NCBI GenBank assembly: GCA_013331375.1 | Contig: DUGO01000118.1 | Span: 9,881 to 19,534 of the forward strand | Direction: 5' to 3' | DNA: 9,654 bases | From: Candidatus Methanoperedentaceae archaeon | Lineage (GTDB): Archaea; Halobacteriota; Methanosarcinia; Methanosarcinales; Methanoperedenaceae | Part shown: piece by piece, positions 1 to 7,039 of the stretch | How positions within the stretch are numbered: the first letter of the stretch is position 1 | How the letters are laid out: every line of letters begins with the position of its first letter | Translations under genes and position numbers: made by a program | Notes under the pieces: generated by a model | Databases searched by the model: none | What the model was told of the DNA's origin: nothing | The model's input: the letters and a program-made list of their open reading frames with translations, nothing else

Positions 1-106
1 TTTTTACGCTTGCAGTGGACTTTTTGCATCAGCCAACACCTGGTTTTCATAGCGGATGGGCAACCAATTCTACATGATAACAGGAGCTACAGGATATGTA
101 TCGTTT

Positions 107-133
107 ATCCAGTTAATCCTGCTCATCCTGTCA
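107..133. repeat. three-unit 9-bp tandem repeat
   Basis: Three consecutive 9-mers run head to tail without a gap: ATCCAGTTA (107-115), ATCCTGCTC (116-124) and ATCCTGTCA (125-133). All share ATCC at positions 1-4 and G at position 6. The repeat is intergenic, just upstream of a TATA-like box. From memory, similar ATCCTGTTA-type short repeats are scattered between genes in various genomes, so it may be one copy of an interspersed family; that cannot be tested in a single window. The periodicity is seen directly; any role is unknown. Confidence 0.6.
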
Positions 134-148
134 AAAAGTTTTAAATTG
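131..148 (+). promoter_or_regulatory. putative archaeal promoter (TATA-like box) for the S-layer-like gene
   Basis: An A-rich stretch (131-138) runs into TTTTAAATTG (139-148), resembling an archaeal BRE plus TATA box. It stands out against the mixed composition around it. Transcription would start about 25 bases downstream, near 170, leaving a leader of roughly 75 bases before the ATG at 247. The assignment rests on sequence resemblance only. Confidence 0.35.
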
Positions 149-246
149 ACCGAATCGGGGCGCTCCGAAAAATGATGCTTCGACTTACAACGTGCCACAC
201 CAGCGATGTGCTGCCTCGGTGCTGACACCCAAAAAAGCTTAACTCA

Positions 247-783
247 ATGGACGGCATGAGCATACGTATGAAGTGGTACATGCTGGCTGCCGTGCTACTC
301 CTGCTGGTGCCTTCTGCCGGTGCTGAAACACTCATCAACGGCTCCCTTAACGGCTCAGGCATTTACCTGAAGCCTGGCGACTTCTGGAGCTTCAGCCAGG
401 GCTACGTCATATCGCTTAAGGGCATTTCAGAGGACGGCGAGCGCGCATGGCTCCAGGTCAGAAGCGGCTCCGCTCTTTCTGACCAGATAGTCAACGACGG
501 CGGAAGTCTTGTGTACGTAAGGAGAGGAAATTACACCATATTCGATATCGGTATACGCATATACACGGGTCCGGAAGAGGAGGTCGTGGCACTCTATCCG
601 ATATACCAGTATTCAGACCCGCTGTGGCCTGAGCCCTCACAGACGCCGGGCTCGACTGCGACCTTGAAAGCAACGTCGGGCACGCCCTCAAACGGCAGCC
701 AGCCAGGGTCTTTTGTCACTGAAATCCTCATGGCGCTCCTGTTCATAGCCTTCATAATAATTTATATGCTACGCAAGCCATAA
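247..783 (+). CDS. secreted, C-terminally anchored protein with an S-layer-like domain
   Basis: This 178-residue protein starts with a signal peptide: basic residues at 7-9, a leucine-rich core at 13-21 and a probable cleavage site after SAGA (residue 26). A beta-rich region (about 27-125) follows, then a Ser/Thr/Pro/Gly-rich linker (about 128-153), one membrane helix (about 155-175) and a short basic tail, RKP. It should be anchored with the domain outside the cell. Residues 45-125 (a GYVISLKGI strand, DGERAWLQV, a DQIVNDGG turn, YPIYQYSD near the end) resemble in layout one unit of the S-layer duplication domain of Methanosarcina-type S-layer proteins. Those normally carry two or more units in a much longer chain; here there is at most one, so this may be a small envelope component. 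ATGs at codons 4 and 8 are equally possible starts; codon 8 gives the most typical signal peptide. No strong ribosome site is visible. The gene lies 51 bp upstream of the prenyltransferase; a functional link is not evident. Confidence 0.75.
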   Translation: MDGMSIRMKWYMLAAVLLLLVPSAGAETLINGSLNGSGIYLKPGDFWSFSQGYVISLKGISEDGERAWLQVRSGSALSDQIVNDGGSLVYVRRGNYTIFDIGIRIYTGPEEEVVALYPIYQYSDPLWPEPSQTPGSTATLKATSGTPSNGSQPGSFVTEILMALLFIAFIIIYMLRKP

Positions 784-834
784 CGCTCCTGACATGACGC
801 CGGAACCACAAAAAAAAAGCGAAAGAGGCTAAAG

Positions 835-1722
835 ATGGCGGGCATAAGACCTTACATAGATATGCTGAGACCAGAGATAGCAGACATGGACCTGGCACTG
901 CCTGCTGCAACTGCGCTCCTTGCCACTTATACGTCGGGTCATTCGCTCCCCGGGGCATCCGGTTTTGCCATCGCTGTCATCGGCGGGTATTTCGCAATCA
1001 CAAGTTCTTACGTGTTCAATGATTTCTGTGACGTGGACATCGATTCAATTAACCTGCCGGGGCGACCCCTGCCTTCAGGGAGGGCAAAGCAAAGCCAGGC
1101 GCTATTATTCGCGCTGCTGCTTGCCACGCTTGCGGGTGCCGCAGCCCTGTTCCTGAATCCCCAGTCGTTCGCGGTCTTTGTCGCTGCCGTGCTTGTGATA
1201 ACGTTCTACTCAGCAGTGGCAAAGCGGAAGACTTTTCTCAGCTTTGTCCCGGTTGGCATCGCGTATGGGCTTGTGCCGGTGGGCGTATGGCTTGCATTTG
1301 ACCCATTCATGGGCACGCTCCCCGTCCCTGCGCTGCTTCTCGGAGCCATGATATGCGTGACTGACTGGGGCTTCACGCTTGCGGGCGTCTCGCGGGATAT
1401 CGAAGGGGACAGGGCAAAGGGCGCTCCCACCATGCCGGTGACTCACGGCATCCCCATCACCTCGAAGTTCATATTCATGTGCTGGCTCGCCGGGATAGCC
1501 CTGTCATTCGCCATAGGCTACACGTCCGGGCTCGGTCCCCTGTACTATGCAGGGGCGGCTGCCGCAGGGGGCTGGATGCTTGTGCAGGCATGGGATTTCG
1601 TGCGCAACTCCTCACCCGCAAGGGGCGGCAGGCTCTTCCTACAGGGCTCACGGTACAGGGGCGTGATGTTCGGGGCGCTTATCATAGACATACTTGTGAG
1701 CATTTTGGTTCCTCTCCGGTGA
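835..1722 (+). CDS. UbiA-family membrane prenyltransferase
   Basis: UbiA enzymes move a polyprenyl group from its diphosphate onto an aromatic ring or other acceptor inside the membrane. This 295-residue protein has both signature motifs: the first Asp-rich motif N62-D63-x2-D66-x3-D70, followed by the family's GRPLPSG loop, and the second D188-x3-D192 (SRDIEGDR). These bind the Mg2+-diphosphate of the prenyl donor. The rest is mostly hydrophobic helices, and the length is normal for the family. A ribosome site GAAAGAGG (821-828) lies six bases before the ATG, which supports this start. A reductase gene follows four bases after the stop. Possible substrates are a phenazine or quinone ring (methanophenazine or quinone synthesis), geranylgeranylglyceryl phosphate (archaeal lipids) or a porphyrinoid, as in the BchG branch. 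The motifs do not decide between these; the pairing with a reductase and a radical SAM gene beside a membrane hydrogenase makes the carrier role attractive but inferred. Confidence 0.92.
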   Translation: MAGIRPYIDMLRPEIADMDLALPAATALLATYTSGHSLPGASGFAIAVIGGYFAITSSYVFNDFCDVDIDSINLPGRPLPSGRAKQSQALLFALLLATLAGAAALFLNPQSFAVFVAAVLVITFYSAVAKRKTFLSFVPVGIAYGLVPVGVWLAFDPFMGTLPVPALLLGAMICVTDWGFTLAGVSRDIEGDRAKGAPTMPVTHGIPITSKFIFMCWLAGIALSFAIGYTSGLGPLYYAGAAAAGGWMLVQAWDFVRNSSPARGGRLFLQGSRYRGVMFGALIIDILVSILVPLR

Positions 1723-1726
1723 TACA

Positions 1727-2878
1727 ATGGATGCCGACGTCCTTGTCATAGGGGCTTCTCCTGCCGGGATGGCTGCCGCGGAAAAAGCGGCGAAGGCTGG
1801 TGCAAAAGTTATCCTCATTGACAGGAAGGAAGACCTGAACCAGTCGCACCCGGCGAACACCTTCTTCAAGTTCATGATGGACAGGGCGGGAGAAAGGATA
1901 GAAAAGGGATATGTGCTCCATGAGCTTTCTGGGATGAAGATTATATCGCCCGGCGGCAGGTGCGTTGAGATTAAGACACCAGGCTACTTCATAGACCGAC
2001 CCGCGTTCGATGCGTATCACCTGTCACGCTTTGCCAGTCTTGGAGGCGAAGTGCTGCTCGGCACAGAGGCGGCGGGTATCAAAAGAGATGGCAACCGAAT
2101 GCTCGCGAAGACATCCAGCGGGGTCATCAGCTCAAACGTGGTGATAGCGGCAGACGGTATCGAATCTGCGATGGCTGCAAAGATGGGGCTTGCGGGCATG
2201 AGATACCCGCAGGACATTGCGTGGGCGGTCGAAGCCGATGTGGAAGCCCCGGGCATAGGCGATGCCGAGATGTTCGAGTATTACGTCGGCAATCACTCGC
2301 CCGGATGGAAATCAACATACTCCCCGCGTGGAGGCGACTATGCATCGCTCGGCGTGTATGTCAGGCGGCACGGCAGGGACGTCAGCGCGTTCTTTGACAT
2401 GTGGGTCTCACACTTCGAGAAGCTTAAGGGGACAGGGCTGAAGATACTCCGCAGGCATGTCTGTGGTGACCCCATAGCCACAGTACCAGACCAGATGATA
2501 GCTGACGGGCTCATGGTCACGGGCGGAGCCGCAGGGCAGTCCGGCATCGCATACGGCATGCTGGCAGGAAAGATTTGCGGCGAAGTGGCAGCAAAGGCAG
2601 CACTCAGCGGCGACACATCGTACCGGGCTCTTTCCGGATACCCAAGGCGGTGGCAGGCGGAGCTCGGGCAGGAATACAGGATGGGCAGGCTATCTCTCGA
2701 GCTGCTGCGCAAAATGTCTGACCCTGAAATAGACACAATGACTGGCATGTTCGAAGGCGAGGACCTGTCATTCATCCGCGGCGGACCGCTTGAGCGGATG
2801 CTGCGCACATCGCTGTTCATGCTGAGTAAAAAGCCGTCATCCCAGTTTATCCTGCTTTCTGCAATGCTTCGAAGGTGA
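1727..2878 (+). CDS. FAD-dependent oxidoreductase, geranylgeranyl reductase-like
   Basis: This 383-residue flavoprotein belongs to the family whose members saturate double bonds of isoprenoid chains. It opens with a Rossmann nucleotide-binding turn, GASPAG (residues 9-14), and an acidic residue, D32, ending the second strand (ILIDRK), as expected for FAD ribose binding. The mid-protein ADG motif is A142-D143-G144. The third FAD motif is unusual: most family members read GDAAG followed by an NP-containing loop, whereas here it is GGAAGQSGI (266-274), with Gly at the Asp position and a shortened loop. The central substrate region (about 170-250, Trp/Tyr rich) also differs from the usual pattern. 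It is therefore a divergent member; chain reduction of the product of the neighbouring prenyltransferase is likely, but ring oxidation is not excluded. It starts four bases after the prenyltransferase stop and ends overlapping the next gene, indicating translational coupling. No strong ribosome site precedes the ATG. Confidence 0.82.
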   Translation: MDADVLVIGASPAGMAAAEKAAKAGAKVILIDRKEDLNQSHPANTFFKFMMDRAGERIEKGYVLHELSGMKIISPGGRCVEIKTPGYFIDRPAFDAYHLSRFASLGGEVLLGTEAAGIKRDGNRMLAKTSSGVISSNVVIAADGIESAMAAKMGLAGMRYPQDIAWAVEADVEAPGIGDAEMFEYYVGNHSPGWKSTYSPRGGDYASLGVYVRRHGRDVSAFFDMWVSHFEKLKGTGLKILRRHVCGDPIATVPDQMIADGLMVTGGAAGQSGIAYGMLAGKICGEVAAKAALSGDTSYRALSGYPRRWQAELGQEYRMGRLSLELLRKMSDPEIDTMTGMFEGEDLSFIRGGPLERMLRTSLFMLSKKPSSQFILLSAMLRR

Positions 2879-4032
2879 AAATGCAATATACGATATACAG
2901 TGCGCCGGGATTTAAAGTATATGCGCGGGTCGAGGGCGGGCGGGTGGCTGTGCGTACAGGCGGGCTGCTCGCGCCCCTTCTTTCGCCGCTTGTGTCCGGC
3001 TATGCACGGCTTCTCGCAGGCACTCCGGTCAAAGTGACGGACACGCACCTGTACATCTCAACCTGGCTCCCTCCCATACCGGGCGCTGCCTTCGACAGGC
3101 TCGTGAAGAACCAGGTGCGCTCGTTTTTCAGGGACTGCAGACCCGACCAGGTAACCATATCCATCACCGAGGAGTGCCCGAACAGGTGCGTCCACTGCGC
3201 CCTCCCTGACACGAAGCACAGGAAGAGGCTCCCGCCGCAGGAGATAAAGAGCGTAATAGACCAGTCAGTGGAGCTCGGCGCATCGCTCGTAATATTCGAT
3301 GGCGGCGAGCCCATGGTGTATGAGGGCATCGAGGAGCTTGTGGCGTATGCGTCCAGAAGGGCGGCTGCTACGCTTTTTACATCAGGATACGGGCTCTCCC
3401 GCGAAAAGGCGGCTGGGCTTCGGGATGCGGGTCTGCACGCAGTAAATGTCAGCTTTGACAGCCCTATCGAAGAAGAGCACGACCGCATACGGGGAAGGCA
3501 GGGGGTATTCAGGGAAGCGGTGGATGCGGTGAAAAATGCGGTTGCGGAAGAGCTGCTTGTGGACATATATGTGGTCGCTGCCCCCTTCAACATAGACAGG
3601 CTGGATGAGTTCTATTCGCTAGCATGCGACCTGCATGCCGATGAGCTTTCGTTCTATGAGATAGTGCCCACTGGCAGGTGGTCGGCGCACCCGTCCGAGG
3701 TGCTGGACTGCGGGCAGCGGGAGAAGCTTTGCGATTTCAGGGGAAAGGATACGGAAAAAGATAACGGCGTGAGGGTATTCTCCATCCCCGCAGCTATGAA
3801 GGTCACGGGCTGCTTCGCAGGCAGGAAGTGGCTTCATGTGACGCCCGGCGGTGATGTCCTGCCCTGCGCCTGCATACCCGTGCCGTACGGCAACGTTTAT
3901 ACGGAGCCGCTTGCGAAGATATGGGAAAAGATAAGGAAAAGCGGCATGTACAACGCGCGCTCGTGCCTGATGCGGGACGAGGGGTTCAGGCAAAGCATGC
4001 TGCCTGCGTCTGATGACAGGCAAAAGGATTAA
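2875..4032 (+). CDS. radical SAM protein with SPASM/twitch-like C-terminal cysteines
   Basis: This 385-residue protein carries the radical SAM cluster motif C101-x3-C105-x2-C108 (CPNRCVHC) and the SAM-binding GGEP motif at 143-146, so it should bind a [4Fe-4S] cluster that cleaves S-adenosylmethionine. The C-terminal part has C313, C331, C333 and C364 in a MoaA/PqqE-like setting (CFAG, then a TPGGDVLPCAC segment and a final Cys), suggesting an auxiliary iron-sulfur cluster. About 90 residues precede the core and match no domain I recognise. The first GTG (2875) overlaps the previous stop as GTGA; an ATG at 2881 is an alternative, with GGTGA at 2874-2878 just before it. The reaction is unknown. 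Because it is locked to a UbiA enzyme and an isoprenoid-reductase-like flavoprotein, it may modify the same small molecule or lipid; peptide maturation, common for SPASM proteins, is less favoured because no precursor peptide is seen nearby. Confidence 0.88.
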   Translation: MKMQYTIYSAPGFKVYARVEGGRVAVRTGGLLAPLLSPLVSGYARLLAGTPVKVTDTHLYISTWLPPIPGAAFDRLVKNQVRSFFRDCRPDQVTISITEECPNRCVHCALPDTKHRKRLPPQEIKSVIDQSVELGASLVIFDGGEPMVYEGIEELVAYASRRAAATLFTSGYGLSREKAAGLRDAGLHAVNVSFDSPIEEEHDRIRGRQGVFREAVDAVKNAVAEELLVDIYVVAAPFNIDRLDEFYSLACDLHADELSFYEIVPTGRWSAHPSEVLDCGQREKLCDFRGKDTEKDNGVRVFSIPAAMKVTGCFAGRKWLHVTPGGDVLPCACIPVPYGNVYTEPLAKIWEKIRKSGMYNARSCLMRDEGFRQSMLPASDDRQKD

Positions 4033-4057
4033 ATATTTTCAAATTCGATTAATATAC
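4027..4057 (+). promoter_or_regulatory. putative tandem TATA-like boxes before the hydrogenase operon
   Basis: Two closely similar A/T blocks, GATTAAATAT (4027-4036) and GATTAATATA (4047-4056), lie exactly 20 bases apart in an otherwise G/C-rich region. The first overlaps the radical SAM stop codon. The second, in the archaeal TATA style, would direct a start near 4080, giving a leader of about 25 bases before the vhtG ATG at 4107. The hydrogenase genes could thus be transcribed apart from the upstream cassette. Two promoters, or a promoter plus a binding site, would both fit. Confidence 0.5.
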
Positions 4058-4106
4058 GGTTTGCATGACTGCGAACTCATGAAAAACCGGGTAGGATGGG
4101 AATCGG

Positions 4107-5273
4107 ATGAACACAGGTCTTGATAATCTTGACATACTGGAACTGGACAGAAGGACATTCCTGAAAGCCGTTGGCATGCTTGGCGCATCCGCGTTCCTCG
4201 GCAATTACGGGACGCAGATAGCCAGGGCGCTCAAGGTAGCTGAGACAAAGGTGGTGTGGCTCAACGGGGCTGCGTGCACTGGCTGCAGCATGAGCTTCAT
4301 CAACAGCGCGCACCCGGATGTCGTCCAGGCGATAACGGAGCTCAACGTGAACATCGGGTATATGGAGACACTGAGCCCGCAGCAGGGCATCTTCGTTGAT
4401 GGCGCGCCTGCCGGGACTTCGGAGCTGAACTCCGAGCTTAAAATTGAGGAGCTTGTCAGGGAAGGCGGCTATATTCTCGTAGTGGAAGGCGCGGTGCCGT
4501 TCGGCGGCTCAGGGAGGTACCTGACAATCGCAGGGAAACCTTTCAAGGACATACTCAAGCAGGTCGCAGGAAAGGCATCCGCAGTAGTGGCGATGGGTGC
4601 CTGCTCGTCATTCGGCGGAGTCCCGAGCGCGAGAAGCGATATACGGAAGGATACCGATTACCGGGGGCTCCTGTTCACAGGTACCGAGAAGAAAGGCGCG
4701 TTTTCGGAACTCGGCATCGACAAGCCTGTGATAAACCTGGCAGGCTGCCCGCCTAACCCCGAGTTCGGGCTCATAACTCTCGGCGCTCTCATACTCGGAA
4801 AAATAACGCCTGCCGACCTGCCGGATATCCTTGACCGGTATAACAGACCAACCGTGTTCTTCCCTCCAGACCATACCATCCACGAGAACTGCCCGAGGCG
4901 CGGGTACTACGATAAGGGGCAGCTCGACACCGAATTTTCAGGCGAGCACTGCCTGAGGAAGCTCGGGTGCAAGGGACCGTACACTCATTCCGACTGCGCA
5001 ACACGGCGGTGGAACAATGCGCTGAGCATGTGCACAAAAGCCGGCTCGCCCTGCATAGGATGCATGGAACCTGGTTTCCCCGACTCGTTCAGCCCGTTCT
5101 ACAGGGAGAGCGAGGGCGTGGGGATACTGCTGGGTGCGGATGCTAATACCATCGCAAAAGTGGCGATAGGCGCAGCCGCCGTCGGCGTAGGAGCACACGC
5201 AGTGAGGCGCGTAATGGTGTCAATGAAAAAGCATGATGCTGAACCTGAGAAAGCAGAGGAGGCGCAGGAATGA
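4107..5273 (+). CDS. vhtG: membrane-bound [NiFe] hydrogenase, small (electron-transfer) subunit
   Basis: This 388-residue subunit carries electrons from the NiFe site through three iron-sulfur clusters to the cytochrome b. It begins with a twin-arginine signal (D14-R15-R16-T-F-L-K, then a hydrophobic stretch), so the folded complex is exported and H2 is oxidised outside the cell. Proximal cluster ligands are C57, C60, C166 and C214; distal ligands are H259, C262, C282 and C288; medial ligands are C297, C316 and C319 plus C309. C309 occupies the position that is Pro in standard enzymes with a medial [3Fe-4S] cluster, so all three clusters are predicted to be [4Fe-4S]. The proximal motif is CTGC, without the extra cysteines of oxygen-tolerant enzymes. 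A C-terminal hydrophobic helix (about 350-372) followed by a basic, then Glu-rich tail is the usual membrane anchor. The segment GGATGG (4094-4099) precedes the ATG at a fitting distance. The stop overlaps the vhtA start as ATGA. Confidence 0.96.
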   Translation: MNTGLDNLDILELDRRTFLKAVGMLGASAFLGNYGTQIARALKVAETKVVWLNGAACTGCSMSFINSAHPDVVQAITELNVNIGYMETLSPQQGIFVDGAPAGTSELNSELKIEELVREGGYILVVEGAVPFGGSGRYLTIAGKPFKDILKQVAGKASAVVAMGACSSFGGVPSARSDIRKDTDYRGLLFTGTEKKGAFSELGIDKPVINLAGCPPNPEFGLITLGALILGKITPADLPDILDRYNRPTVFFPPDHTIHENCPRRGYYDKGQLDTEFSGEHCLRKLGCKGPYTHSDCATRRWNNALSMCTKAGSPCIGCMEPGFPDSFSPFYRESEGVGILLGADANTIAKVAIGAAAVGVGAHAVRRVMVSMKKHDAEPEKAEEAQE

Positions 5274-7039
5274 CGACAATCACCATAGACCCGCTGACCA
5301 GGATTGAGGGGCATTTGCGGATTACTGCAGAGGTGGATGAGAGGGGCATCGTGAAGAGCGCCCGGAGCTCAGGCACGCTATTCCGCGGGATTGAGCGGAT
5401 AGCACAGGGGCGGGACCCGAGGGACATGGCAAGGATTGCCTCGCGCATCTGCGGCGTGTGCCCCACATGCCATTCAATAGCATCCGTCAGCGCGCAGGAT
5501 GACCTGTTCGGTGTTGCATCATCAGTGCCAAGGGATGCGCTTGTTATGAGGAACATCCTGCAGGGACTCAACTGGGTGGCAAGCCATGCCACGCACATAT
5601 ACGTGCTCTTCGCCCCAGACCTCGCCAATCCGGGATACAGGAAAGTGCTTGAGAGCCGCAATCTCGGCAGCGTGTGGAAAGAGCTCGCAGGAAGGTTCGC
5701 TCCAATAAGTTATGCCATCGAGGGGCAGCCTGTGCCGCCAGGCAGCTCATACCTCGCAGCCATACCTGCGAGGCGCAAGCTGCACGAGGCAATGGCAGTG
5801 CTCGGGGGCAAGATGCCTGACCAGATGGCAGCAATCGTGGGCGGCGTGACGTACAGACCCACAGCCGCGGACATAACAAAAGTGGCATCGTACTGGATAG
5901 ATACCGCAGGCTTTGTCAATGACTATGTGCTGCCGGGCTCAAAAGGCGTTGATCTCGATACGTGGCTTTCGCTCACCCATGACGGCGTAAGCCCGGAGAA
6001 GGCTGTGGAGAACCTGCTCGGGTACATGGGCGGTCTTTCGCTAAACGACCTGTCGCGTGAGGCGGGATGGAGCGATGCCGTGCTCTTTGCCGCATTCGGC
6101 TCAGAGCTTGTGGGAGAAAAGCTGCTGTCGCTTCCAGCAAGCCTGAAGCTTGACAGGCTCGGAGGCTACGGCGATGCGTCAAAGATAGGCTTCCTGTCTT
6201 ACGGCGTGTTCTATAATGCTGAAAAGGACGGCTTCGACCCGACAAGTCCTGCAGGAGAAAGGTTCCTGAGTTCGGGTTTCACCTCAGGCGACCTCAAGCG
6301 CGAGGCTTTTGACCATATGAAGGTCACAGAGCACGTGGCACATTCGTTCTATACAAGCGGGAGCGACCTGCACCCGTGGGACGGCGCGACAGAGCCCGTA
6401 AAGGCTGGAAGCGATATCGGATTTGAGGGGGATAAGTACAGCTGGCTGAAGGCGGCGCGCTACAGGGGCATCCCGAGTGAGGTCGGACCCCTTGCGCGGA
6501 TGATTAACAATAAGGAACCGCTGGTCATGGGGCTTGCGGCAGCATTCGCAAAGAACGGGTATTCGCCTGCCAACGTCTATACCCGCATGCTTGCACGGAT
6601 GCAGGAGACGCTCATCGTTGCACGAGAGCTCAAGAAATGGGTCACGGAAGACCTCGACCCTGCAGGCAGGTATGCGGTGCCAACCGACCTCTGGATGGCG
6701 AAGAGCGGGAAAGGCGTGGGACTCTGGGAGGGACCGCGCGGAGCGCTCGGGCACTGGCTGAGCACTGGCGGCGACTCGATGATACGCAACTACCAGGCAG
6801 TCGTGCCCACAACATGGAACGCAGGACCGAGGGACGGCAGCAGCGTGCCCGGACCCATCGAGCAGGCGCTTTCAGGCAGCGCAATCTCGGCAGCCGGGAA
6901 CGCTCTCGGCGCTGACAATGCGAATCCTGTGGGCATACTGCATGTGGCGCGCTCGTATGACCCCTGCCTCGCGTGTGCTGTACATACCATAGACATGAAC
7001 GCAACGCAGAGGAGCTTCCTCGTGGTCGGGGGGCTATGA
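5270..7039 (+). CDS. vhtA: membrane-bound [NiFe] hydrogenase, large (catalytic) subunit
   Basis: This 589-residue subunit holds the NiFe(CN)2CO site that splits H2. The four metal ligands are in place: C61 and C64 in RICGVCPTCH near the N-terminus, and C566 and C569 in DPCLACAVH near the C-terminus. The opening DPLTRIEGHL is the standard start of group 1 large subunits and fixes the ATG. After H572 come 17 more residues, the tail normally removed by a specific protease after nickel insertion; that protease is encoded three genes down (vhtD). There is no signal peptide: it is exported together with the Tat-tagged small subunit. A strong GAGGAGG ribosome site (5256-5262) lies inside the end of vhtG, and the genes share ATGA, so the two subunits are probably made in equal amounts. 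Length and order match Vho/Vht of Methanosarcina. An extra Cys, C67, in the N-terminal motif (CPTCH) is not a known ligand. Confidence 0.97.
   Translation: MTTITIDPLTRIEGHLRITAEVDERGIVKSARSSGTLFRGIERIAQGRDPRDMARIASRICGVCPTCHSIASVSAQDDLFGVASSVPRDALVMRNILQGLNWVASHATHIYVLFAPDLANPGYRKVLESRNLGSVWKELAGRFAPISYAIEGQPVPPGSSYLAAIPARRKLHEAMAVLGGKMPDQMAAIVGGVTYRPTAADITKVASYWIDTAGFVNDYVLPGSKGVDLDTWLSLTHDGVSPEKAVENLLGYMGGLSLNDLSREAGWSDAVLFAAFGSELVGEKLLSLPASLKLDRLGGYGDASKIGFLSYGVFYNAEKDGFDPTSPAGERFLSSGFTSGDLKREAFDHMKVTEHVAHSFYTSGSDLHPWDGATEPVKAGSDIGFEGDKYSWLKAARYRGIPSEVGPLARMINNKEPLVMGLAAAFAKNGYSPANVYTRMLARMQETLIVARELKKWVTEDLDPAGRYAVPTDLWMAKSGKGVGLWEGPRGALGHWLSTGGDSMIRNYQAVVPTTWNAGPRDGSSVPGPIEQALSGSAISAAGNALGADNANPVGILHVARSYDPCLACAVHTIDMNATQRSFLVVGGL

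Noticed and set aside
1..246. Search for tRNA, small RNA, CRISPR or insertion-sequence ends in the opening non-coding stretch.
   Set aside because: Apart from the 9-bp tandem repeat and the TATA-like box, no cloverleaf, regularly spaced repeats or terminal inverted repeats are visible.
810..818. Run of nine A in the gap before the prenyltransferase gene, considered as a terminator or phase-variable tract.
   Set aside because: On the plus strand it is an A run, not the T run of an archaeal terminator, and it lies outside any coding frame, so length changes would not switch a gene.
2338..3048. Long open frame of 236 codons on the minus strand, antisense to the GGR-like and radical SAM genes; similar minus frames at 3000-3593, 5143-5661 and 6284-6754.
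   Set aside because: The plus-strand frames carry clear family motifs throughout. The antisense frames encode low-complexity, Ser/Pro/Arg-rich sequence with no recognisable motif, as expected from reading G/C-rich coding DNA backwards.
4275..4286. Possible oxygen-tolerant six-Cys proximal cluster in the hydrogenase small subunit.
   Set aside because: The motif is C57-T-G-C60 with Gly where oxygen-tolerant enzymes have an additional Cys; I see no supernumerary cysteine.
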